Assembly: GCA_016490735.1 (NCBI GenBank)
Contig: JAEMWC010000047.1
Coordinates: 917,501-981,500 of the forward strand
DNA length: 64,000 nucleotides
DNA from: Pachyseris speciosa
Lineage: Eukaryota > Cnidaria > Anthozoa > Scleractinia > Pachyseridae
Direction: 5' to 3'
This document shows, piece after piece, positions 26,931-39,392 of this stretch. The notes beneath the pieces were generated by a model that worked only from the letters and a program-made list of their open reading frames with translations, was not told where the DNA came from and searched no databases. Position 1 is the stretch's first letter. Each line of letters begins with the position of its first letter. The position numbers and the translations under genes are program-made.

Positions 26931-28628
26931 TGTGTATTTTGTTTCAAAAGAAGCAGAGGAGCAAGGGCTCATCTCATGGAATCTCGTTAAAGGTAACTTG
27001 GAAAGATATCAGTGGTAAACGTAGGACAACATACAAATGAGAAAAGGGAGTAGTGTTTGCACAACAGTCAGTGCACCAGAATGACGATACAATAAGTCAC
27101 TTTTCTTTATTACAACAAGTGACATCTTCGGTTTAACAGATACGGTGTTTCAGTAACAACCAATATCAACACTGAGTAGACAGAATGCATCGGCTATTGG
27201 TAAAGTTTGCTTGTTTTCGACCACATTTGACCACAGTTTTGGAAGCGTTGAGTCAAAGCCTGGACACTAATGGCAAGGTGAAATGTTTACTGAATATAGA
27301 TTGAGCGCAGTTGTCCCCTTAAATCTCTAAGAGTTTGATAATAATACAATGATTGACTGTCACCTCGCCTTAAATCTTCATGTACCAAGTAAGATTATTT
27401 TTTCCTAAAGTTAAAACCACTTGGTATTTATTGAAATCTACAGTGTATACTGCTTCCAAAGCTTGGAATTCTCTCTCAGACGAGCTAAGCTCAATGACTA
27501 ATATCAAATGATTTCGACAAGTAGTGCGGAAAATTTCATCTTTCCGATAACTCTTTTAGTTAATTTCATATGTACATATTATTTGTTTCTTTCTCGGCAC
27601 ATTAGCATGTATTTTGCCAAAGGCCCAAACAGCCTCAATCAGATCCGAGGGTAAATTAAAGGTAAAAAAAATTAAAGATTATGAGATTCAGTATTCCCTA
27701 AGTGTTTCTGAGTTGTTTTTTGTTCCTCTGGCTTGGCTATAACGAAGTTTTCACCTCTTCACTCTTTCCTTTTTTGTTGGGCTAAAACCAGCACTAACAG
27801 CACAAACTACTCTCTGATAATAAGGAAAATTCAAACCTGGTTACGACACAGCTTCACTCACAACAACTAACATTTTAACTTCATCATAAAACGTATAAAC
27901 AGAATTTGTTTCCAAGGAATGCCAACTCTTATCAGCAGAACATTATTATAGAGTTGCGAAAGCAAAAAATAGCAACATGCAAACACTCCCTTTGGACTAC
28001 ATCATTACCGAAATTGAAATACGCACATGCAATATTCTTTGATTGTACCTGACGTCACCGCGGCCATGTTAGTGAAAACAACAATAGCGAAAAAGTCTTT
28101 TGGCAATTTGACTCTATTATTATGCAAACCTCAGCTACATTTTTCTATTGTTTTGGCACCAACATGGCCGTTTATCACGTGAGTGCAATCATTGAATTAC
28201 ACTTATTATACTGTTAGCGTGACATTAATGTCGAGGTATGTGAGAGCTATAAAAGGGGAAAAGAAAAGCTATAATATTACAGTTGAAAGGTGTCTAGGGG
28301 CTCAATAAAATGAAGTTTTTAGTTAGGCCCTTAGCTAAGCAAAGATAATTATACAGTTTGTAGCAACTACAACAAAACAATAACCGATACACAAATACAA
28401 ACGCTACAAGGTAAATTCAAGCCAAAAGGCAAAATAATTTTAGTGAAAGGTAAAAATACGAGAAAGTTTGGCGGAGCTCGTAAAAATACGTCTTACCGCC
28501 ATTTTACCACTTGACACTCCTCAAATAAGCGCAAACCCCCTGGACCTAAATAGCAAGTAAGCGCCTTCTCTGGAATAAGCACCCACCCTCCCCTCCCCCT
28601 CACTTTCTTTTCTTATAATCTCTTAAGC

Positions 28629-29297
28629 CACAATTAATCTCTTTGCCACATCGTGTTGCCTTGGACACAAAATCGCGCGAATTTCAATATAAACTTCTCC
28701 ACAGATGTCTCGCCACGAACGTCCTCCTTAGCAAAATTGGTAAAATTTCATCCCCAGCTTGCTCTTTTTGCGGAGCAGACGAATCGCTCGAGCATATCTT
28801 TGTAACGTGCCCTTACACCAAGGAATTCTGGGCAGAAGTTATAAAATGGATGGCCAACCGGGACATTGAAATTGGACCTCTTTCTAATAAGGACATAATG
28901 TTTGGTATAATGGGGTGTAAAGAAGATTTGTTTGTGAACCATATTTTGTTGATTGCGAAAAAATATATTTATTCTTGCAAATGTAATAAGACCAAACCAT
29001 CCATTATAATATTAAACGCTAAGATTAAGATGATTTACCAACTTGAAACGATGGTTGCCAGATCTATTAATAAACTGCCCACCCACCTTAGAAAATGGGG
29101 CAATTATATTGAAAATTAATGTAATTGCAATTTCGCACTGTGCTCTTTGTTGTCATAATATAAATAAGAATATGTGCAATATCTGTAAAAAGGTCCCCCG
29201 TGTATCATATGTGTATGTATCCGTAAGTATTTACAGTGAGTATGTGTAAGAAATTTTGAACATGAAATAAAAAATTGAAAATATAAAAAAAAAAATT
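28629..29297 (+). mobile_element. 5'-truncated LINE with A-tail and 11-bp target duplication
   Basis: The insertion is bounded by ATCTCTTAAGC at 28618-28628 and 29298-29308 and ends in an A-rich tail. Severe 5' truncation, tail and duplication are the signature of target-primed reverse transcription. Confidence 0.88.
28643..29119 (+). pseudogene. LINE reverse transcriptase C-terminus (zf-RVT)
   Basis: The 158-aa frame is the zinc-knuckle C-terminus of a LINE ORF2: a FQYKLLHRCLATN segment, then CSFCGADESLEHIFVTCPYTKEFW. The catalytic part is missing, so it is not functional. The downstream A-rich sequence is the element's 3' end. Confidence 0.85.
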
Positions 29298-29310
29298 ATC
29301 TCTTAAGCTT

Positions 29311-29699
29311 TAAAGGGGCAGTGTCACGCTATTGTACCGTCACTTTAAAAAGCTTAAAACTGCCAATGCATCAGTGGAAACCTTAAAATAATGGTCTAGT
29401 TTTGTTGCCAAAGACTGTAGTACTGCATTGACACCATAAACGTCTGTATTCCATGTAAGATGACAAGGATGGAAATGGATGGAAATTTGAAAAAACTTGC
29501 CAGTTTTTTCAAAATTTCAAGCTACGCATTGAAAAATCACCCAAAAAATTATTATGGTTAGCTCTTCCTGCTAAAATTTAATTGGAAGTCATCTTGCTGA
29601 TTCTGTAGGAACATTTTTTGCATGATAACAGGTAAAAGGCAGTAATTTTGGCAGAATTGAACCAAAAACAGCAAAATTCCCGGTGACAGTGCTCCTTTA
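29311..29699 (+). mobile_element. MITE inserted in TTTAA
   Basis: Inverted ends read GGGGCAGTGTCACG and, inversely, GGAGCACTGTCACCGG. The host site GCTTTAACTAC is split with TTTAA on both sides. Noncoding. Confidence 0.65.
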
Positions 29700-29893
29700 A
29701 CTACAGCGGCATCAAAACACAGATGAGAACACGGGAGTGATGTTTGCACAACACCTTGTGCCCCGTGACAAAATAAAACCTAGTTAATTAGGAAATCGGA
29801 TTATATATTTGAACTTTTGCAAAAACTTTGGTCTAAAATGTTCGCTCTTTGAAAGGAAAACAAACATGTCATATTTTACCAACAATCTAAGGT

Positions 29894-30147
29894 AAGGCCC
29901 GTTTACACAGGCGTGATTTGTTGCGTTAAAGTTGCAACTTCAAAATCTTACGTGCAAATTAGGTGTGATTTCAGCACACTTTTAGGGCAATTTGTCTCCG
30001 CGATACACCGTGATTTGAGATGCAACTCATATTGTATCAACGTTCGAGCAAGTTCGAAACTGCTGCTATATCGAGGCGATAAATTCCACTAAAATTGGGC
30101 TAAAACCGCACCCAGTTTACCCAGTTTTGCTTGTGTAAATGGGCCTT
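29894..30147 (+). repeat. AAGGCCCG-type MITE in unit 5, internally deleted
   Basis: Left end AAGGCCCGTTTACACAGGCG, right end GTGTAAATGGGCCTT. About 30 bp near the right end is missing compared with other copies. Confidence 0.7.
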
Positions 30148-30950
30148 TAAAATATTTAAAAAGAAATCATAATGAGAGTTTGAAGGGATCTTGATCCTGC
30201 CTTGTTAATACTGATTTATGAAAAATCTAGGACGAGGGGAAATAGTCCGGATAATGATGGTTCGAATGTAGTTATAGAGAACTAACCAATTTCTTCAAGT
30301 TACTGTAGATCTCAGTGAGTACAGTACATTTGCTTGTAATTTAGTTATATGAAGAAGGTTGTAATGTTAAGATAAGTGTGTGTATTTTGTTTTAACAGAA
30401 TTCATGCGTCGCAGTCAAAAGACCAGGAAACCCGTTGAAGGTAACTTCGAAAGATATCAGTGGTAAACTTAGAACAACATACAAATGAGAACAGGGAGTA
30501 GTGTTTGCACAACAGTCAGTGCACCAGAATGACGATACCATAAGTCACTTTTCTTTATTACAACTAGTGGCATTATGATCTGGTTAACAGATACGGTGTT
30601 TCAGTAACCGCAACCAATATCAAGACTGAGTCGACATAATGCAGCGAGACGGTATAGGTAAATGTTGCTGGTTTTCTACCACAGATTTGGAAGCGTTAAG
30701 TCAAAGACTGGAAACTGATGGCAAGGCGAATTGTTTGCAGAATATGCATTGAGCACAAGGGACAATCAGGGGGTAGATTGTCGCCTTAAATCTCTTAAAA
30801 GACTTTTATAGTCTAATCATACGGTGGTTGACCGTCATCTTGCCTCAAATCTTCATGTACCTAGTGAGATTGTTAGAGACAGTATTCCCTAGTGTTTTTG
30901 AGTTGTTTATTGTTGCTCTCACTTGGCTATAACGAAGTTTTCACATTTTG

Positions 30951-31073
30951 ATGCCTTGTTCAAACGTGGAACTTCTCATGTGCCGAATCTAATGCAAACG
31001 AGTAAAATCTATTGTTTTTGCTCATTTTTATTCGATTCGGCACATGAGAAGTTAGACGTTTAAACTGCGCCTA
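30951..31073. repeat. Foldback MITE
   Basis: A near-palindrome with arms containing ACTTCTCATGTGCCGAAT and its inverse around an AT-rich centre, absent from the other units. Noncoding. Confidence 0.7.
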
Positions 31074-31714
31074 GCAAGAAATGTGCAAACCGGCACAGCT
31101 TCATTCTCAACGACTAACATTGAACTTCATCATAAAACGCATAAGCAGAATTAATTTCAAACTCATTTCAAACATACTTGGAAACACTGAAACAAATATG
31201 ATTTAAGTTAATTAGCTTGGTAACGATTGTCTAAAACCTACAAAACAGCCAACAAACTCAAGCAGGGAAACTGGTAACGGTATATTGCCTAGTTTGTGGG
31301 TATGCAAGAGACCCTCACCCAGGGCGTAGCATTACATGTACAGAATGACTGAATACGATCAATAAACCCTCACTGGTCTGGTTTCAGTGAGTTCTGTGAT
31401 GTTAAGCCCTGGATGGGGTCTCTGTCAGAAAATATGGACTTAAGGAGGCTCGCACCAGTTTTTGTGGGGTGTACCTGTTGAAACCAAAATTTCCTATAGA
31501 AGACAAGCGTCGATTTCCTTGACAGTACAACATAAGTAAAAATAAAACTGAATTAATTAGGAAATCGGATTGTACAATTGCACTTCGGCGGAAACTTTGG
31601 TCTAACACGTTAGCTCTTTGAAAGGAAAGCAAACCTGTCATATTTTACTAACAACTGAATACGACCAAAAATAAACAATATTTTACTAACAGTAGTTTAC
31701 TAAAAACTTAACCG

Positions 31715-32030
31715 AAGGCCTATTTACACAGGCGATTTTTGTTGCGCTAAAGTTGCAACTTCAAAATGGCACTTGAAACCTACGTGCGATTTCAACACAA
31801 TTTAAGTGCTATTTGTCTCTGCGATACACTGCAATTTCAAATGCAACTCACAAAACACAGTTTTATCAAAAAATTGCAGCAAAGTAGCATCAAGTTTCGA
31901 GCAAGCTGGAAAGCGCTGCGATCTCGCGGCGAAAAATTTCACTAAAATTACGCTAAAATTGCACCCAGTTTACAGCTGCGATTCTGCGCATCGGAATGCG
32001 CGACAACAATCGCCTGTGTAAACGGGCCTT
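31715..32030 (+). repeat. Diverged AAGGCCCG-type MITE in unit 6
   Basis: Starts AAGGCCTATTTACACAGGCG and ends CGCCTGTGTAAACGGGCCTT, with a longer and diverged interior. It looks like an older subfamily member. Confidence 0.7.
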
Positions 32031-32174
32031 TAAATCTTTAAAAATAGATCATAATGACAGTTTCAAGGATCTTCATCCTGTCTTCTTAATACTGATTCAT
32101 GAAAAATCGAGGACGAGGGGAAATAGTCCGGATAATCGAGGTTCCGATGTAGTAATAGATAACTAACCAATTCC

Positions 32175-32247
32175 AGTAGTATAGGAGTTGGGGGTACGAG
32201 ACCATTTTGAATCAAAATGATCTCGATACCCCCACTCCTATACTACT
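32175..32247 (+). repeat. Terminal hairpin of Polinton 2
   Basis: A 73-nt near-perfect foldback. The first 20 bases match Polinton 1, but the inner arm reads TACGAGACCATTTT instead of TACCAGCTCACTTT, and the opposite arm has changed with it (AAAATGATCTCG). Pairing is therefore kept despite sequence change. Confidence 0.85.
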
Positions 32248-32466
32248 CGTCATTTGTTGGTAATCTATATGTTTTTATAAATTTCTGGTACCAGCACATG
32301 ATGAAATCTTTAGTTGTTCAATCTGATGATATCTTTAGTTGTTTAATCTGATGGAAATATATAGTTGTACTTTTTGAAATTCTTGGAAACCACCAAGCGT
32401 GACATTCTCGGTAAACAGGAAATGAGTCATCGCCTATAGTGATCTCTGGCCGGCACAGCTATGCCG

Positions 32467-32474
32467 TGACGTCA
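32467..32474. promoter_or_regulatory. CRE-like palindrome in Polinton 2 subterminal region
   Basis: TGACGTCA preceded by CCG, in the same relative position as at 643-650 of Polinton 1. The surrounding bases are only partly conserved. Confidence 0.45.
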
Positions 32475-32488
32475 TGTCTTCTTTGGAT

Positions 32489-35400
32489 TTACTTTTTGAT
32501 GGCATAGTGACCATAAGCAAAACTGTTGATTCCTTCTTTTGATAAATGTCTTTTGTCATCGAAGCAACTGAGTGATACTTTGTTGATTTCATAACTTCCA
32601 AGTTGATGGTTCTGACTTCTGATTGTTTTCATTTTATGATACATCTGTTTATTATTGAATAGAGTGTCTTTATAATTTTCATGTTTGATTTTATTTTTGA
32701 TTATGTTCTTTTTGATTCCTTTTGCTGTTTTTCCTCCTTTTTGGTTATCTTTAATATAGCTATACATCTTTGATTTCAATCCAATGAATTCACAAATTGG
32801 TACTCCTGCAGCCTCATCTTTGAATTTATCAATTACTTTTTTATTGGTCTTATTGAAATACGGCGAGCTTTCAGGGTAGTCACTGTTGTCAAATTTATCT
32901 TTATCATTCCAGAAATCTCTATAGACATCTTCAGCTTCAATTTCATATGTCAAACTGTCTGTATCAGTGAAGAGCAACTTAGCCTTATTACCAAGAATAC
33001 ACATTCCCACATATGCCGGCCTGTTTAAAGTTAGTGTTTCTTTAATCTTGTGCACTGCAACTAGATTTTCATTGAATATCTTACTGCTAACATAAGTTGG
33101 TTTACTGGCTAATTTCAATAGCTTCTTCTCATCAGTCACCAATCTGATATCTACTCTCTTTCTGAGATTCTCCATAGTTTTACCAAATACTGAGTTATTC
33201 ATCAACTTGAAAAAGTCTTTCTCAAAGGCATTTTTAGCATTGGTTCTTTTCTGTGTGTTGAAGCCAATGTACTGCCTTAGCCAAGGGGATTGTTTGAACT
33301 CTAATACTCTATGGATTTTTGTTATTTTCAAACCCAAGTCTGTGTACAATTGTAGGTTCCTGTAATGCAGAATATACTTCTCTTTGTTACTCAACGTTGG
33401 TATCAGTTTATGCACCAAACCAGTTGATATATTGTATTTCTTTGCTATCTCCTTACAATAGTCTGAAAGCATGCCTTCAGTTACTTTAACCTTCTCTGGC
33501 CCAAGTGGGTAGTCATTATGATGGTTGTGTTACTCTTGGGGGTATTCCAGATCAACTTCAAGTATCAAACCCTTTGAACTATCTTCTTTGTACTTAGCAA
33601 GGTTGAGATTGTTTATTTTATTCTCAGTCATCCATCTGAATCCGCCAGTTGGAAGGTATTGGCTCATTGCCCAACCATACAGATTGTTTGCATCAAGATA
33701 CATGATATATTTCGAGGGCGCCTTCTCATTGTACTCTTTCATGTACTTATTATTTGCTTTACCGTAACGGTTGGCAATATAACTGATACCACCTCGCAGA
33801 CCCTTTTCAATGAACTGGAACATGTCAATGTCAGTCATCAATTCTAGTTTGATGTTGGTCATCTTCAGCATAGCATCCCATGACAAACCAGGAGATGTGA
33901 AATAGTGACATGGGTCCAGTTTGTAGTACTCAAGGCATGTTTTCCTGAAGTTTTCAAATACATCAGCTAATAGGAGGACATCTGATTTAAGGTACAGATT
34001 ATGATACTCACCCATGTTTTTCAAAGAGAATGCATTCCAAACAGTCTGAGCATGCGTATAGTCTTCATCTGATATATGCTCATCACTCAATATACTGTAG
34101 AATTCTTCTTTTGACGGCAGCTTTTGGTTAAATTTATCAAAACTATCCATATAGTCATAAGGATAAATACCTTTTTGTGCCATCAAATCAAGATCCTTTC
34201 CCTTAAACTCTTGTGAGGTGTATTTTAAGGCTTCTTTTGGTAGATTGCCTACAAGTTTTTCCAAACTAGAGCTCATGAACTGGAAACTATCAAGAAAGGT
34301 CAAGTGATTACCAAGCATGAAAGCCATATACTTCTCCATGTTATTGGGTGTAGCATTAATGGTCATTTGGCACTTTTCACCTTTCGTATTTGTATAGGTG
34401 TGTTTCTTGACAATGGCTCCAATCTCCTGCATAATAAAATGACTATCATAACCTCTTAGATTGTGAAATATGACAGGTATCTTTATTTCTTCTGGGTTAA
34501 CTCTAAGTTTCAGGTTACATTCTTGATGAGCTGAGCCTCTATACTGACCAGTAATATGACAGTGATCTCGTACTCGAATATCTTTGTCTGTTTATTTTTT
34601 ATCACAAATGTGACAATCTTTGGCGTTTTTGAATTCCTCCTTATCATCTTTAGTCATTTTCAAGGGTTTGTTGAATTCTTTTTTCATAACCTTCTTGCAA
34701 TATTTAACTTCCTCAATCACAGCTTCCATGAATTTGTACACAGCCTTTTCACCCCTGTATATTTGTATTGGCTTGCTGTATTTATCATCATAACAACAAA
34801 CAACTTTGTAACCATATCCACAATCAGTATGCTTCTGATAGGCTTCGGTGAATGATTTATCATTGTTGGGTTGGCAACCGTGTATTTTCTCAGTGATAGC
34901 TTCAAAATCAGCATAGATCACAAATGGTACTTGTTGTTGTTTATGGAAGTTGTTGAATTTCAGAATATTGTTATCCTTGGTTGGCATCTTTATTGCCTGT
35001 GTTCCATTAACCTGCATACAGTTGTCTTTGTGATCATTCAACACCCTTTCAGAGCTGAAGCATTGAAGACAGTGCATACAAAAGTGTTTTCTTTCTTTAT
35101 GCTTTGTTTGATTGTACATAAACTTGTTGAAATCATTGATTAGCACATAATGCTTGTTTTCATTTTCTGTTATGAGAAGCAGATTCAAGCAGTCTGCATA
35201 TTTCTCTTTTGACACATATATTGGATATGGTTGTTTATCCTCATAACCGAAAACATTGATATTGATCTCATTTTGTTTTTCTATTTTTTTGTAATGTTTG
35301 GTAGTCACTGGAAATTCAATTCCTGAATAATCTAAATTTTCAATAAATTTCCTATCAACTTTTTTAATCCTCTGTGGGTATTTGTCTTGTGGATTCAAAT

Positions 35401-36253
35401 GTCTGATGTGGCACCATCTGAAGCATTCATTATCCTCATTTTTCATATTGATCAACCCCTTAGCACTATTTCTGAGTTCATTTGGTAGTTTAATATATGA
35501 GGAGCCCTTCATTGGTTCATATTTCACCACATTGAGGTAATGACTATCAATAGATTCAATAGTCCAACCTGAACCTTCAGATACCCAAACTGCAATCTTA
35601 TTCAATATTTGGTCTTTTGATAACTGCAGTGATTCAGTCACTTCCAGATTGTTCATAATTGTTTGAGCTATACTGTTGAAATATGCGGTTTTGTATTCTA
35701 TTGCTCCTTCAATCATTTTTCTAAATGTTACCTTTAGCGTTTCAACGAATTTGAGACCTTTAATTTCATTCAACAATTTTATAATATTATATGCAACAGC
35801 CTTTCTTGTGTTTTGTAGTTGCGCAAGCGGGTCTTTGTTATTTTTTATACTGATTTCATAAGACTTTGTGAAGCCCTTTAGAGCTTTCTCTGTTTGTACT
35901 ATCTTAGTTCTGGGTGCAATCGCTGGTTTTTGAAGAACCTTTTTGGTTCTCGGTGCTGGGACTGGTTTCTTTTTCAATTGTCCTATCTCCTCCAACCATT
36001 CTGCTGGTGGAGCTGGTAATCTTTTTCTTTCGAAGTAATCAACTAATTCTTTCACAGTTGGTCTTTTGGTTCTGGGTTCTAGAGTTGGTTTATAAGTCCT
36101 AGGTTTAGGTGTGGGTCTAGTTCTTGGTTTTGTATCATCAACTATAATAACTTTGGGTTTCTGCTGCTTCAATAGCATATTTATTAATTGCGATTTGCTC
36201 AATTTCTTGAGACTCTTCTTATCCATATAATTGGTTTCGATAATTTTTTCCAT
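32489..36253 (-). pseudogene. Protein-primed DNA polymerase B, two nonsense codons
   Basis: A single reading frame of 1254 codons is interrupted only by TAA at 34594-34592 and TAA at 33532-33530. Features in order: Pro-rich N-terminus with PVPAPR/PTPKPR repeats, C2H2 finger (CMHCLQCFSS), Exo I YADFEAITEK, Cys/His cluster, Exo II HNLRGYDSHF, motif A LDANNLYGWAM, motif B KLMNNSVFGKTMENL, motif C FTDTDSLTYE. It is better preserved than the Polinton 1 copy, and none of the lesions are shared. Starts behind TATAATATAGAATG. Confidence 0.93.
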
Positions 36254-36337
36254 TCTATATTATAGTAAAGTCATATCTCTTTAAACCATTAACATGATTA
36301 AACTGTTATAAAGAAATATTAAATAAGATATATTATA
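36254..36337. promoter_or_regulatory. Divergent promoter between polymerase and HNH gene
   Basis: An 84-bp A/T-rich gap between two outward starts. The polymerase side reads TATAATATAGAATG and the HNH side GATATATTATAATG, both of the early-like class without a TCTAA box. Confidence 0.4.
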
Positions 36338-37045
36338 ATGATTAAGATTGAAATCAAGAAATGCGTTTATTCTGTTCATCCAGTTTATGATCTGTATGCC
36401 TCGGATAAGGATGGAAATGTGATTAATATAATCAAAAAAGTGCCAACTAAAGGAGTCAAAAATAATTGTGGTTATATGATGAGTTGTGTGAGAAAATATG
36501 GTGAAAAAGCAAAAACATATTATGTCCATCGATTTGTTTGGGAATGCCATAATGGTATCATTCCAGAAGGAAAAGTGATTGATCATATCAATGATATTAA
36601 AGATGATAATCGTTTGTGTAATTTACAACCTGTTACACAGCAACAGAATTGCAAAAAATCAGCAAAAGGTCGGGATTATTCATTTGTTGCCGATAATCAT
36701 AAAAATAAAAAATGTGTTAAAGCAACTAATCTTGCCACCAAAGAAATTTCATACTTTAACAGTATGTATGCAGTCCAGCAACATCTTCAAATAAATGCAG
36801 GTATCGTTAAAATGGTTTGTGAAAGTATCAATAATTGTAAATCAGGTGTCTCAAAAAATGATGGATGTGCATACAAATTTGAGTATGTCAAAAAAGAGGA
36901 CTTGCCAGATAATTATTTGAAATCAGCTAATAAAAGACTGAGGAAAGTACCAGATGAAGATAAAAATAAAGAATATAAGTGTCCAAGATGTGATAAAATA
37001 ATGAAAAACAATAACAGACAATATCACAACAAAATATGTAAGTAA
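36338..37045 (+). CDS. HNH homing-type endonuclease with C-terminal zinc finger
   Basis: The 235-aa protein has an HNH_3-type core at residues 60-105 (VHRFVWECHNG, KVIDHINDIKDDNR, NLQPVTQQQN), a central NUMOD-like region (KATNLATKEISYFNSM), and a C-terminal zinc finger (CPRCDK...YHNKIC). Homing-type HNH proteins cut specific DNA and promote their own spread or exclude rivals. It sits in opposite orientation inside Polinton 2 where Polinton 1 has an AT-hook gene, so it is cargo. The frame is intact in an otherwise decaying element. Confidence 0.8.
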   Translation: MIKIEIKKCVYSVHPVYDLYASDKDGNVINIIKKVPTKGVKNNCGYMMSCVRKYGEKAKTYYVHRFVWECHNGIIPEGKVIDHINDIKDDNRLCNLQPVTQQQNCKKSAKGRDYSFVADNHKNKKCVKATNLATKEISYFNSMYAVQQHLQINAGIVKMVCESINNCKSGVSKNDGCAYKFEYVKKEDLPDNYLKSANKRLRKVPDEDKNKEYKCPRCDKIMKNNNRQYHNKICK

Positions 37046-37061
37046 TATCTTCTTCATTTAT

Positions 37062-37888
37062 TTATTTTTCTCTTCTTGACAAGTATAATTTGCTTTCTTC
37101 CATATGCTTGGTTATTTCATAAATCAAATCTTCAAAACAATTGCTCATGATGTATCTGCATTTGTTTTTTTCATACATTTGCTTCATAATTTTTTGTTTA
37201 TCAGTCACTCGGTACACACCAGTTGGACTTTTGAATTCAAGACAAAGAGCATTGTATTTTCTAGTTGGATTCATTAACATCAAATCACATTGACCTGCCA
37301 TATATCCTTTGTTATAACTTTTGATTCTCAAGTTTGAGCTTATTTGATTTTCACCAAGACCAGCAATCATTAGTGCATCTTCATAATTTTTTCTGATGCA
37401 ATTTTTTCTGATACAATCTTGCAGTGTAAATCATTTTCATTTTCAATCAATATCATATTATTATTTTTGTTGTTGAATTGCTTGTAAAATCCTTGTTTTC
37501 TGATTGATGGTAAAACCTTTTTTGTGACCCATCGTTTGAATTCCTTTGCTTCATCCTTATTAGATCTAAATAAATATGAGGCTATATAATCCAGATTCAT
37601 TTATATAAATCGCATGGTTATTTTTGGTGGGGTAACTTTTATTACCCCAAGATTTGGTGGGGTAACTTTTATTACCCCAAGATGATTTGGTGGGGTAACT
37701 TTTATTACCCAAGATTTGAGGTCGTTTAGTGTAGTTTTATCTTCAGAATCAACATGATCAAGAACAGCTTTACAAGTGTTTGAATAATTTAATATTTCAG
37801 CAACAGTCCTAGCTTTGAACCACACGTCATCATCATTCTTTATGATATCAAGTTTGGTTTCTTCATAAATGAAAACTTCTTCTGTCAT
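37062..37888 (-). pseudogene. BRO-N / VRR-NUC protein of Polinton 2, at least two breaks
   Basis: Segments: BRO-N (37888-37601) ending in an expanded minisatellite, BRO C-part (37600-37370, FKRWVTKKVLPSIRK), and VRR-NUC part (37370-37062, GLGENQISSNLR, CLEFKSPTG). The C2H2 finger of the Polinton 1 copy is absent. The nuclease motif PDL is replaced by CDLMLMN, so activity is doubtful. Confidence 0.75.
37624..37717. repeat. Three-copy palindromic minisatellite in the BRO gene
   Basis: Three units of about 30-33 bp, each with the near-palindrome GGGGTAACTTTTATTACCCC (the third unit ends ACCC only), lie between the two halves of BRO-N. Polinton 1 has one different palindrome (GGGGAACGATTCGTTCCCC) at the same codons. 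Confidence 0.85.
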
Positions 37889-37936
37889 ACTAATATTACA
37901 ACTATAATTTTATATGTCATTCGTCTGCGTTTTAAA

Positions 37937-37964
37937 TAGCCAGAAACTGAAAATTTTTTGGCTA
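37937..37964. terminator. Conserved TAGCCA/TGGCTA hairpin, Polinton 2
   Basis: Same stem and same intergenic position as 13767-13794 of Polinton 1, with a changed loop. Confidence 0.45.
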
Positions 37965-38028
37965 CATATAATGGCAAATAACAGAATACTGTAAGGTCCA
38001 CTTATATATATGTTAGATAATTTTCTCT

Positions 38029-38901
38029 TTATAATATATCTTTTAAATCCTTCATTGGTATCCAACTGTTGAAGTCATCACTATATCCCTTCCACTTCAC
38101 CAAAGCTTGTTTCTTCTTGTAATCTCTGCGAATAACTTTATCAATACGGAAAACATCCTGTCTGGCTTTTAATAACTCAGGTTCATAAAAACTCCCTTGT
38201 ATTTCTTCATCGTTGAGATCTTTTAGTTTGTATGTTATTGGATTAGTGTATTGGATCTTATCAACTGTAAACACTTCTTCTGTCCAATTTGGTGTATAGC
38301 CCTTGTCGAACACATTCCGTTTATACTTAGATATTCGGACCTTGTCACCAACCTTGAATTTTGGTTTCTGTTTTAATGTTTCTATATCACCATATAGATT
38401 AAAGTAAACAGTTCCTTCATTCCTCTTATCTGATGCTTCAACTGGTGTCATTTTTATGCTTGAATGTTTGGTATTATTATACTGTTTCACTAATTTTGGT
38501 AACATGTCTAAATACTGTGTCTTACCTTGAACAGTGAACTGCTTCCACATTTTGGACTTGATTGTCCTATTCCATCTTTCAACTACTGATGACTTCTCTT
38601 CATTCTCAGTTGAGTACATCTGTACACTATGTTTCCCTAGCAAGTCCTTCAAGTGTTTGTTATAGAATTCTTTTCCCTTATCAACCCATAGATATTGTGG
38701 TTTTCTGCCTTCCTTGAATATTGTTTTGAATGCTTCAGTGACAGATTCACCTTTCTTATCCTTCAATGGGACAATCCAACCATATTTGCTGAAGACATCA
38801 ATAACCATAAGAAGATATCGATAACCTTTATTCCATTTACTAAACTGCTGCATTTCAACTAGATCACTTGCCCATATTTCATCAATTTTATTTACAATCA
38901 C
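38029..38901 (-). CDS. Intact DDE integrase with chromodomain, Polinton 2
   Basis: A 290-aa frame counted from a GTG; the open frame extends further upstream, overlapping PLA2 without an ATG, exactly as in Polinton 1. Catalytic Asp (ASDLVEM), Asp (LWVDKGKEF), Glu (VVERWNR) and the chromodomain (RIDKVIRRDY, VKWKGYSDDFNSWIP) are all present. It could act in trans on element ends if expressed. Confidence 0.9.
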   Translation of the reverse strand: MIVNKIDEIWASDLVEMQQFSKWNKGYRYLLMVIDVFSKYGWIVPLKDKKGESVTEAFKTIFKEGRKPQYLWVDKGKEFYNKHLKDLLGKHSVQMYSTENEEKSSVVERWNRTIKSKMWKQFTVQGKTQYLDMLPKLVKQYNNTKHSSIKMTPVEASDKRNEGTVYFNLYGDIETLKQKPKFKVGDKVRISKYKRNVFDKGYTPNWTEEVFTVDKIQYTNPITYKLKDLNDEEIQGSFYEPELLKARQDVFRIDKVIRRDYKKKQALVKWKGYSDDFNSWIPMKDLKDIL

Positions 38902-39392
38902 ACGCCGCCGAGTGAAATTGTGTTTTATGGGTGCATGTAATTCATCTGCTAATTTTTCTTGCCAGTTTTCTTCACGCGACGGCTTTTTCCGTTTTTTGAA
39001 ACACCAAGACCTAATTTCTGTTTTTTGTCAATTAAGAATCTGGCTGTTTGACCCCATTTTGGCATCTCAGCATATGGTATTTGATCTAGTGACTCGACCA
39101 TTGTTCTATCACAATCACCTATATTTTTTCCCATATCATAACAAATATCATGATAAGCTGCTATTTCATCTACTTTATTGTAAGGAAGGACATTCCACTT
39201 TAAAACCTCACCAGTATCTTTATCATATTCCAACTGTTTGTGCAACGGGTTATAAGGTCCCATATATTTATACTTACTTGGAGTCCAACCTGCTTTTGGT
39301 TTAGGAAGCTTGCCAATAACCTTATGAATGTCAATAGCACCACCACGTGTATAATCAACGCCCTTAATATCTGTTTTATGGGTTTGTCTCTT

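Larger units (their letters stand above)
26931..30376 (+). repeat. Tandem-array unit 5 (long form, with LINE and MITE insertions)
   Basis: A long-form unit enlarged by a LINE 3' end (28629-29297) and a MITE (29311-29699), both inserted into the CTCTTAAGCTTTAACTACAG stretch that is continuous in other units. Confidence 0.75.
30377..32174 (+). repeat. Tandem-array unit 6, interrupted by Polinton 2
   Basis: A diverged unit that stops at AACCAATTCC, where Polinton 2 begins. The matching continuation appears only after 41413, about 130 bp further along the unit. Confidence 0.75.

Noticed and set aside
37624..37717. CRISPR-like short repeats
   Set aside because: There are only three units with no unique spacers of constant length, and they sit inside a coding region. 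It is a minisatellite.
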